From Baumannia cicadellinicola str. Hc (Homalodisca coagulata) (lineage in GTDB: Bacteria; Pseudomonadota; Gammaproteobacteria; Enterobacterales; Enterobacteriaceae), in contig NC_007984.1 in assembly GCF_000013185.1 (NCBI RefSeq), positions 462,985-476,116 of the forward strand: 13,132 nt of DNA. The letters are read 5' to 3'. The position numbers and the translations under genes were made by a program. The notes below the pieces were generated by a model. The model had not been told where the DNA came from, did no database searches, and worked only from the letters and a program-made list of their open reading frames with translations. Below are positions 7,295 through 13,132 of the stretch, one piece after another. The number at the start of each line of letters is the position of its first letter. Position 1 is the first letter of the stretch.

Positions 7295-8695
7295 TTAAAT
7301 ATTAATATATTTGAGTGCCATATCAATACGTTTAAGAGAGCGTGATTTACCTATTACATGAATTATGCGATCGATCGCAGGAGATTGACTAGTACCAGTC
7401 ACTGCTACACGTAATGGCATACTAATAGCTTCCATACTAACTTTTAATTCATGAGCGGTTTGTTGAAGTATATCCTGTATAGATTCTAGTGTCCAATTAG
7501 TTTGATTTGTTAATTTAGCTTGTACTGTTTGTAATTTTTTTGTTGCTACTGGTTTTAAATAGACTATTGCTGCTTGATGATCAAATTGCTCAAAATCTTT
7601 ATAAAAATAAAGGCAACTACTTGCCATATCTTTGATTGTCTTACAACGTGTACGAAATAAAGTCACTATATCAGCAAGAGCCGGACCCATATATGGGTTA
7701 ATGCCCATCTGTTTTAGATGAAACAATAAATGTTGTGCTATATAGTCTGTTGATAATGTTTTTATATAAAAATGATTATACCATAGTAATTTTTGTTGAT
7801 CAAACAAACTAGCTGATTTCTTCACTGTGTTAAGACTAAATAGTTTCTTCATTTCGTCTAATGAAAATATCTCTTGATTGCCGTAAGACCAACCAAGACG
7901 TAATAAATAGTTTAATAATGCTTCTGGCAGAAAACCTTGATCACGATACTGCATTACACCTACTGCACTGTGCCGTTTAGAAAGTTTTTTACCGTCATGA
8001 CCAATAATCATAGATAAGTGAGCATATTCTGGTACTCTTGCGCCGATAGCTTTAAGAATATTTATTTGACGTGGTGTATTATTTAGGTGATCTTCTCCAC
8101 GAATAACGTGGGTAATTTTCATATCTAAATCATCGATTATTACACAAAAATTATAAGTAGGTATCCCCTCAGTACGGCAGATGATAAGATCATCAAGTTC
8201 TTGATTATTATATTTAATTTTACCCCTAATAAGATCGTTAAATATTACATAACCTTGTTGTGGATTACGAAATCTTACTACACAAGGTTGATTTTTAATC
8301 TTTGTTTGATCAAAATTACGACAATATCCATCATAACGTGGTTTTTTACCATTGATGATTTGGTGATTACGTAGTTCTTCTAATCTTTTTTTTGAACAAT
8401 AACATTTATATGCAGAACCATTTTTTAGTAATTGATTAATTACCTCTTTATAACGATCTAAGTTTTGTGTCTGAAAGTAAGGACCTTGATCCCAATCTAT
8501 TTTTAGCCATTTCATGCTATCAATAATCGCATTAATTGCTTGCTGTGTTGAACGTTCTATGTCAGTATCTTCTATACGTAAGATAAATTCACCACCATTT
8601 TTACGGGCAAAAAGCCAAGAATATAATGCAGTACGTACACTACCAACATGCAAATCACCGGTTGGACTAGGTGCGAAACGTGTTTTAATGTTCAT
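7295..8695 (-). CDS. gltX: Glutamyl-tRNA synthetase GltX
   Basis: This cytosolic class I synthetase attaches glutamate to tRNA-Glu. The 466 residues (E. coli 471) keep the Rossmann core with the HIGH-type motif in [12 protein letters not shown] (8-19) and the KMSKS-type loop KLSKR (237-241), numbered as in E. coli. The helical anticodon-binding half (about 325-466) is complete, with MPLRVAVTG near the end. In the zinc insertion, Cys98, Cys100, Tyr121 and Cys125 are kept, but the residue at E. coli His127 is Asn. The ATG is preceded by AAAGG (8710-8706), ten bases away. It lies upstream of tRNA-Ala and is divergent from the tRNA-Val/tRNA-Lys operon, keeping the E. coli gltX-valUXY-lysV neighbourhood. 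Confidence 0.97.
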   Translation of the reverse strand: MNIKTRFAPSPTGDLHVGSVRTALYSWLFARKNGGEFILRIEDTDIERSTQQAINAIIDSMKWLKIDWDQGPYFQTQNLDRYKEVINQLLKNGSAYKCYCSKKRLEELRNHQIINGKKPRYDGYCRNFDQTKIKNQPCVVRFRNPQQGYVIFNDLIRGKIKYNNQELDDLIICRTEGIPTYNFCVIIDDLDMKITHVIRGEDHLNNTPRQINILKAIGARVPEYAHLSMIIGHDGKKLSKRHSAVGVMQYRDQGFLPEALLNYLLRLGWSYGNQEIFSLDEMKKLFSLNTVKKSASLFDQQKLLWYNHFYIKTLSTDYIAQHLLFHLKQMGINPYMGPALADIVTLFRTRCKTIKDMASSCLYFYKDFEQFDHQAAIVYLKPVATKKLQTVQAKLTNQTNWTLESIQDILQQTAHELKVSMEAISMPLRVAVTGTSQSPAIDRIIHVIGKSRSLKRIDMALKYINI

Positions 8696-8763
8696 TAACT
8701 TAGAACCTTTCTTATACTATTGATTAATATTTTATACTTCATATTTATTTATAATAAAATTTA

Positions 8764-8791
8764 TTGACTCATCTGAGTAGTTTCTTATAAT
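8764..8791 (+). promoter_or_regulatory. Sigma70 promoter of the tRNA-Val/tRNA-Lys operon
   Basis: TTGACT (8764-8769) and a perfect TATAAT (8786-8791) are separated by 16 bases and stand 14 bases before the first base of tRNA-Val. It is the best promoter in the window. GCC just after the -10 box (8792-8794) recalls the G/C-rich discriminator of stable-RNA promoters under stringent control, but is too short to prove it. Confidence 0.8.
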
Positions 8792-8805
8792 GCCAATTTA
8801 TATAC

Positions 8806-8878
8806 AGGTGATTAGCTCAGCTGGGAGAGCACCTCCCTTACAAGGAGGGGGTCGGCGGTTCGATCCCGTCATCACCTA
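8806..8878 (+). tRNA. valU: tRNA-Val (anticodon TAC)
   Basis: This 73-base cloverleaf is almost identical to the E. coli valU/X/Y tRNAs. The anticodon stem CCTCC/GGAGG encloses loop CTTACAA with anticodon TAC (8839-8841), and the T arm has GGTTCGATCC. The acceptor stem is AGGTGAT with ATCACCT, so the first pair is A1:U72 where E. coli has G1:C72. A73 is present but CCA is not encoded (next bases TAT), so nucleotidyltransferase must add it. E. coli has three copies here followed by tRNA-Lys; only one remains. Its U34 makes it a likely substrate of the nearby TrhO, since E. coli tRNA-Val(UAC) carries cmo5U. Confidence 0.96.
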
Positions 8879-8916
8879 TATCATGAAATAATATAGGTCA
8901 TTATAACACATAAAAT

Positions 8917-8989
8917 AGGTCGTTAGCTCAGTTGGTAGAGCAGTTGACTTTTAATCAATTGGTCGCAGGTTCGAATCCTGCACGACCTA
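8917..8989 (+). tRNA. lysV: tRNA-Lys (anticodon TTT)
   Basis: This 73-base cloverleaf closely matches E. coli tRNA-Lys. The anticodon stem GTTGA/TCAAT encloses loop CTTTTAA with anticodon TTT (8950-8952), and the T arm has GGTTCGAATCC. The acceptor pairs AGGTCGT with ACGACCT, so its first pair is A1:U72 instead of G1:C72, the same change as in tRNA-Val. A73 is followed by CTA, so CCA is not encoded. It lies 38 bases after tRNA-Val and is expected to share its promoter. The spacer contains a short copy of ATAGGTC (8893-8899) that recurs at the tRNA-Lys 5' end. No clear terminator separates it from the convergent emrB. Confidence 0.97.
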
Positions 8990-9038
8990 CTACTTATACT
9001 ACTAATAATAATGCTATGAGTAACTTGCTATTTTAAAT

Positions 9039-10556
9039 TTATTTTTTATTTGTTTGATTGTAAATAAATGGTGGTTTGGCGAATAAAATGAGTAAAATCA
9101 GTAGAAAAAATAATCTACCAACCAGGGTAAAATAATCTATAGTAGAGAGCATTGTTGATTGTTCTTCAATAATATTTTCTAAATGTAGAATGATAGTCTG
9201 TTTGTTACCCCTGATTTTTTCTATATAAAACTGTGTTGTAGGACTACATGGAGAAATATGTTCTATCAATTGAGCATAGTGTATAATATGTTGACGTTGC
9301 CAAAACCACTTAGTAAGTGAAGCAACTAAACTACTTCCTAATACGCGTAAAAAAGTAGCTAAACTAGAACCATCAGCTATATCTTTTAGCAATAAGTTCG
9401 ACAATAAAATATTAGTAGTAGGCATAAAAAATAGTGCTACTCCAATACCCATAAAACATTGAATCATAGCAATATGATTGTAATCAATATTCATTGTAAA
9501 ATTAGATCTCATATAACAAGAAAAACCAATAATGAAAAATGAACAACATGCTAATAACCTAAGATCTAATTTATCTCCATAGCGTCCAACGAGCGGTGAT
9601 AAAAAAATAGGAAAAATACCAATAGGTGCAGATGCCAAACCACACCAAAGAGAAGTATAACCTAGCTGATTATGTAACCATTGTGGTAATATCAAGTTAA
9701 TACTAAAAAACCCTGAATAACCCAATATCAATGTTAGTGTACCTACAAAAAAATTCTGGTTCTTAAGAAGCCGAAAATTAATTATGGGATATTGATAGGT
9801 TAGTTCCCAAGATACTAATGCTATCAGCGACATAATTGCAATACATGTACTAATAGTAATGAAATTTGATTCAAACCAGTCAAGGTCATTACCGTTATCT
9901 AATACTATTTGCAATAGGGAAACACCTGCTATTAATAGTAATATACCTATATAATCAATAGGCTGATATTCAGTGTGATTAGATAAATCTTTTAACTGCA
10001 CTGATACAATAATAATTGCTAATATACCAGTTGGTATATTAATAAAAAAAATCCAAGACCAGGAATAATTATCAGTAATCCAGCCTCCTACTAAAGGTCC
10101 TACTATAGGAGCTACAACTGTAACCATGGCTAGTAATGATAAAGCCATTCCCCGTTTAACTGTAGGATAAATAGTAAATAGTAGTGCTTGAGAAATAGGG
10201 TAAAGCGGGCCAGCAAAGAAACCCTGTAGAGTGCGGTAAATTACTAATTCAGATAGCTTTTGTGCTATGCCACATAAAAAAGAAGTTATGATGAATAGTA
10301 ATAACGATATTAAGAATATTCTCGTATGGCCAAAACGCCTTACCATCCAGCCTGTCATTGGTAATGCTATTGCATTAGATGCTGTAAATGAGGTTATTAC
10401 CCAGGTACCCTGTTCTGAACAGGCACCTAAACTACTAGAAATATTAGGTAATGTAACATTAGCAATAGTTGTATCTAGAAGTTGCATAAAAGTAGTTAAA
10501 GATAGACCTATTGTTGTCCATACTAAGCTTGGTGGGTGAAAGCTTTGATTACTCAT
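9039..10556 (-). CDS. emrB: Multidrug efflux MFS transporter EmrB
   Basis: EmrB is the inner-membrane, proton-driven pump of the EmrAB tripartite exporter, which in E. coli expels uncouplers and other hydrophobic toxins through TolC. At 505 aa (E. coli 512) it has the 14-helix DHA2 layout. Family motifs are LDTTIANVTLPNI (27-39, with Asp28), GWMVRRFGHTR (69-79) and APIVGPLVGGWITDNYSW (149-166). LDNGNDLDWF and GLASAPIGIFPI also match E. coli, and AKPPF is kept near the C-terminus. The long loop before the last helix, with HYAQLIEHISP, is present. The start is 34 bases after the emrA stop, with no recognisable Shine-Dalgarno (bases before ATG are nearly all A/T), so translation may depend on emrA. 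The reading frame looks intact. Confidence 0.94.
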   Translation of the reverse strand: MSNQSFHPPSLVWTTIGLSLTTFMQLLDTTIANVTLPNISSSLGACSEQGTWVITSFTASNAIALPMTGWMVRRFGHTRIFLISLLLFIITSFLCGIAQKLSELVIYRTLQGFFAGPLYPISQALLFTIYPTVKRGMALSLLAMVTVVAPIVGPLVGGWITDNYSWSWIFFINIPTGILAIIIVSVQLKDLSNHTEYQPIDYIGILLLIAGVSLLQIVLDNGNDLDWFESNFITISTCIAIMSLIALVSWELTYQYPIINFRLLKNQNFFVGTLTLILGYSGFFSINLILPQWLHNQLGYTSLWCGLASAPIGIFPIFLSPLVGRYGDKLDLRLLACCSFFIIGFSCYMRSNFTMNIDYNHIAMIQCFMGIGVALFFMPTTNILLSNLLLKDIADGSSLATFLRVLGSSLVASLTKWFWQRQHIIHYAQLIEHISPCSPTTQFYIEKIRGNKQTIILHLENIIEEQSTMLSTIDYFTLVGRLFFLLILLILFAKPPFIYNQTNKK

Positions 10557-10590
10557 AATATTTTAAAACAAATGTTGACTATCTTTAGTC

Positions 10591-11802
10591 TTAGTCCCAA
10601 AAGTGTGTGCAGTTCTCATGAATAATGCGTGTAACTAACATATCAGCTTCATATAATTTGCTATTATATATTTCTGTAGCAGAATAAATTTTGTTTACAG
10701 AATGTGGCATTAATACCGGCCCATTAGTATTATGGATATCTATTTTTACTTGAGTAGATAAACCTATACGTAGTGGATAGCAATCTAAATTGTCTGGGTC
10801 TAAACTAATACGTACAGGCAAACGCTGTACAATTTTAATCCAGTTTCCACTAGCATTTTGAGCTGGTAATAGGGAAAATGCACTACCAGTACCTATTCCT
10901 AGACTCTCTACTTTACCATGAAATACTATGTTTTTACCATATAAATCAGTTCTGATTTCTACGGGTTGTCCAATGCGAATAGATAATAATTGTGTTTCTT
11001 TCAAATTTGCTTCTATCCAGACATGATCTAATGGAACTACTACCATAAGTGTAGTACCGGGGATAACGTAACTACCTATTTGTACTGAACGTTTAGCTAC
11101 ATATCCACTAACAGGTGCAACTATAGTACTACTTTGATTCTTGAGATAGGCTCTACGAAGATAGGCAGCTGCATTTTTAACATCTGGATGTTTGATAATC
11201 TTAATTATATTATCGGAGCGTAATATTGTCCTATCTAATTGTTGCGGTGCTGATACAAGTACATTATTAGCTGAATTTAATTTGCCATTCTTTTTTAGTG
11301 CAATTTTACCATGTTTGAATATATGAGTATTATGTTGATAATTATTACGAGCTTTTTTCCGCTTAGACTGAAACATAGATACTTTTTGTTTACCAACATC
11401 AATTTGACTATGCATACTACATACATTGCGTACTATTTTAGCTAAATGAGCTTCAGCACTTTCCTGTACTACTCTGGTCATGCTAGGATCTAATTGAACT
11501 AAGAGTTGTCCTTTTTTTACAAAATCACCTTCATCAGCTGCAATCATAGTTACTGTGCCAACTAATTGCGGAGTAATTTGCACTAAATTTCCAGTTACAT
11601 AGGCGTTATTGGTACTTTCATAAAAACTATTGTTTAACCAATAAAATATACTTAAAGTAATAAATAATAAGAATAATGTAATTATAGTTATGGCTAATAT
11701 TATTTTTAAGTATTTTTGTTTTACATCCTCTGTTATCCTAGATATCTGATTAGATTTAGGGTCTTGATTAGAATCTGGTACATTTAAATACGTATTAACC
11801 AT
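10591..11802 (-). CDS. emrA: Multidrug efflux membrane-fusion protein EmrA
   Basis: EmrA is the periplasmic adaptor that joins EmrB to an outer-membrane TolC-type channel. At 403 aa (E. coli 390) it has a cytoplasmic N-terminus, one membrane helix (about 31-56) and a split biotinyl/lipoyl domain with QITPQLVGTVTMIAAD (75-90) and IVAPVSGYVAKRSVQIGSYV (227-246). A helical hairpin (about 108-222) lies between, diverged from E. coli and low in coiled-coil character by eye. The C-terminal beta region holds the strongly conserved GTGSAFSLLPAQNASGNWIK (304-323) and QRLPVRISLD. The ATG at 11802 has only a weak AGAGAA upstream. No emrR-like regulator lies next to it, unlike E. coli. It precedes emrB on the same strand. 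Confidence 0.94.
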   Translation of the reverse strand: MVNTYLNVPDSNQDPKSNQISRITEDVKQKYLKIILAITIITLFLLFITLSIFYWLNNSFYESTNNAYVTGNLVQITPQLVGTVTMIAADEGDFVKKGQLLVQLDPSMTRVVQESAEAHLAKIVRNVCSMHSQIDVGKQKVSMFQSKRKKARNNYQHNTHIFKHGKIALKKNGKLNSANNVLVSAPQQLDRTILRSDNIIKIIKHPDVKNAAAYLRRAYLKNQSSTIVAPVSGYVAKRSVQIGSYVIPGTTLMVVVPLDHVWIEANLKETQLLSIRIGQPVEIRTDLYGKNIVFHGKVESLGIGTGSAFSLLPAQNASGNWIKIVQRLPVRISLDPDNLDCYPLRIGLSTQVKIDIHNTNGPVLMPHSVNKIYSATEIYNSKLYEADMLVTRIIHENCTHFWD

Positions 11803-12098
11803 AAATTTATTTCTCTATATTATATACATTATAGTTTATTATTAGTTCCCAATATTAGTTATTTGTTACGTCTTTTTAAAACGCTTATTATTTAATCTAT
11901 GTTAAAAAACATAATATATAACTATATCTGTTCGTTTTCGAGCATAGTTTTATGTTTAAAACTATATTTATAGATATAAAATATACCATATCTAGTTAAA
12001 CTCAAGGTGGTTTTTTCATGAAAATTAATTCAATTCACTATTTTTTAATAAGCAACTGATATTTTTAGCTTTTATGAAAAAACAAATATAAATATTAT
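11803..12098. other. sufE-emrA intergenic region with strong hairpin
   Basis: This 296-base, very AT-rich spacer lies between sufE and emrA, both leftward. It contains a perfect nine-pair inverted repeat, ATAGTTTTA-TGTT-TAAAACTAT (11944-11965), and a smaller one, TATGTT-AAAA-AACATA (11898-11913). Either could end the suf transcript or act as an operator for emrAB; neither has a clear U-tract. A weak promoter candidate for emrA is TTGAGT (12005-12000, minus) with TATTTT 16 bases on. A 13-codon plus-strand frame at 12018-12059 has a good ribosome-binding site (see findings). No larger gene or recognisable relic is seen. Confidence 0.45.
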
Positions 12099-12515
12099 TT
12101 ACAATAAAGATATTGCTTGAGTCCGTATGTTTTTAACTATAGCTTCTAGTCCTTGTGAGCGATATGGAGTTAAATGTTTAATAAGCGATATCTCATGAAA
12201 AAATAGATTAATATCTAACTTAATAATTTCATTTAATGTTAGTCCTTGGTATAAAATAAATATTATTGCTATTAGTCCTTTAACAATAGCAGCATCACTA
12301 TCGCCATAAAACTTAACATCACCATTATCATTAGTATGCATAACAATCCATACCTTACTTTGACATCCCGATATCAGATAGTTAGTTGTACGCGTTCCTA
12401 ATGGGAGTAATGGTAATCTTTTACCTAATTCGATTATATATAAATACTTTTCTTCCCAATTACGACAACGAGAAAAATTACGTAACCATTTTTCTCTATT
12501 AGGTAAATCACTCAT
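12099..12515 (-). CDS. sufE: Cysteine desulfuration protein SufE
   Basis: SufE accepts persulfide sulfur from SufS and passes it to the SufBCD scaffold for Fe-S cluster assembly in the cytosol. I choose the ATG at 12515, giving 138 aa, the same as E. coli; MSDLPNREKWLRNF then aligns with MALLPDKEKLLRNF and the catalytic cysteine in SGCQSKVWIV becomes Cys51, as in E. coli. An ATG at 12533 would add six residues (MSKYKF); neither start has a clear Shine-Dalgarno. Other family segments are NWEEKYLYIIELGKRLP, GDSDAAIVKGLIA and HLTPYRSQGLEA. It follows sufS by 33 bases, the usual sufS-sufE pair. Confidence 0.95.
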   Translation of the reverse strand: MSDLPNREKWLRNFSRCRNWEEKYLYIIELGKRLPLLPLGTRTTNYLISGCQSKVWIVMHTNDNGDVKFYGDSDAAIVKGLIAIIFILYQGLTLNEIIKLDINLFFHEISLIKHLTPYRSQGLEAIVKNIRTQAISLL

Positions 12516-12548
12516 AAATTTATATTTACTCATATGCTAACTAATAAG

Positions 12549-13132
12549 CTAACGTAGAAGATGTTGTATGCGTATTAAAGCACTAACTAATCGATCAATA
12601 TCATCTATCATAGAATACATAGCCAATGAAATACGGCACATACTAGGTACTCTAAAATAATTCATTAATGGCATTGCACAGTGATGGCCAGTACGGATAG
12701 CTACTCCATACTGATCAAGGAAGCTACCAACATCGTAAGCATGATTGTTACCTAAATTAAAAGCTATGATACCTGTACGCTGATTAACACCATAAATAAT
12801 TAAGCTAGGAACTGCTTGTAGTGCAGCACTTGCATAGCACGTTAGGTCAGTTTCCCATATTTTAATTTTATCAATTCCTACCTGCTGAACATAATTAAGT
12901 GCTGCTCCTAAACCTATGATACCAGCAGTATTAGGTGAGCCAGCTTCAAAACGCCATGGAGATTCATTAAAAGTTGTACCTTCTGTTAGACTAACAGTAT
13001 GTATCATAGATCCTCCTCCCTCCCAAGGAGGCATAGAGTCTAGTAGTTTTTTTTTTCCGTATAAAATACCAATACCAGACGGACCATAAATTTTATGGCT
13101 AGAAAAAACATAAAAATCACAGTCAATAGCTT
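12549..13132 (-). CDS. sufS: Cysteine desulfurase SufS, C-terminal half (runs off the window)
   Basis: SufS is a PLP-dependent enzyme that takes sulfur from L-cysteine and, with SufE, feeds Fe-S cluster assembly. The open frame continues to the window edge; the ATG at 13034 is only an internal Met. About 193 C-terminal residues of an expected 406 or so are present, beginning [17 protein letters not shown]. Lys in SSHK is the PLP-binding lysine (Lys226 in E. coli, where the motif is SGHK). Further on are [57 protein letters not shown] and [10 protein letters not shown], whose Cys is the persulfide-bearing Cys364 of E. coli. A run of ten A residues (13056-13047 on the coding strand) encodes part of GKKK. 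The frame is intact across it. The rest of the suf operon should lie to the right. Confidence 0.95.
   Translation of the reverse strand, partial: AIDCDFYVFSSHKIYGPSGIGILYGKKKLLDSMPPWEGGGSMIHTVSLTEGTTFNESPWRFEAGSPNTAGIIGLGAALNYVQQVGIDKIKIWETDLTCYASAALQAVPSLIIYGVNQRTGIIAFNLGNNHAYDVGSFLDQYGVAIRTGHHCAMPLMNYFRVPSMCRISLAMYSMIDDIDRLVSALIRIQHLLR

Noticed and set aside
13034-13034. ATG at 13034 as the true start of a short sufS-like gene
   Set aside because: The same frame continues without a stop to the window edge and encodes the conserved PLP-lysine region, so this is an internal methionine of a gene cut by the window.
12940-13132. Ser in SSHK before the SufS PLP lysine as a damaging change from SGHK
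   Set aside because: Related cysteine desulfurases of the NifS/IscS group tolerate small residues at this place, so it is unlikely to mark loss of function.
1-13132. Mobile elements, CRISPR arrays, phage genes, toxin-antitoxin pairs or a novel multigene system
   Set aside because: Nearly all the sequence is accounted for by E. coli-like housekeeping genes; no transposase, spaced direct-repeat array, integrase or unknown gene cluster was seen.

Overview
The window is an AT-rich (roughly one-third G+C by eye) piece of a gammaproteobacterial chromosome. Its proteins are closely Escherichia coli-like, but the genome looks reduced: intergenic DNA is almost pure A/T, homopolymers run through genes, the three E. 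coli tRNA-Val copies at this locus are cut to one, and one gene has lost its last domain. This fits an obligate or long-term insect endosymbiont of the Enterobacterales. A Baumannia-like or Sodalis-derived symbiont is my best guess, but the genus cannot be fixed from this sequence alone.

Layout: 76-2742 (minus) is the mannose/glucose PTS operon manXYZ. It is divergent from yoaE (3241-4575, plus), a TerC-type membrane protein whose C-terminal CorC/HlyC domain is gone, with a probable frameshifted relic at 4576-4679. pabB (4740-6098, minus) follows. E. coli has the order pabB-nudL-sdaA-pdeD-yoaE-manXYZ with the same relative orientations, so this is an ancestral block from which nudL, sdaA and pdeD have been lost. 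trhO (6220-7194, plus) converges on tRNA-Ala(GGC) (7199-7274) and gltX (7295-8695), both minus. A consensus promoter then drives tRNA-Val(TAC) and tRNA-Lys(TTT) (8806-8989, plus). tRNA-Ala/gltX/tRNA-Val/tRNA-Lys is a second ancestral block. emrB-emrA (9039-11802, minus) encodes a multidrug efflux pump. The right end holds sufE and the 3' half of sufS (12099-13132, minus), the sulfur-mobilising end of the SUF iron-sulfur operon.

Together the genes cover hexose uptake (manXYZ), the committed step of p-aminobenzoate/folate synthesis (pabB), glutamyl-tRNA supply and wobble-base modification (gltX, trhO, three tRNAs), Fe-S cluster assembly (sufSE) and export of toxic compounds (emrAB). These are the functions expected of a nutritional symbiont that keeps vitamin synthesis.

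I found no mobile element, CRISPR array, phage gene or previously undescribed multigene system. The points most worth a second look are the eroded YoaE C-terminus, the A1:U72 acceptor pairs and missing CCA in both plus-strand tRNAs, a GluRS zinc-site substitution, and several inverted repeats in intergenic DNA.
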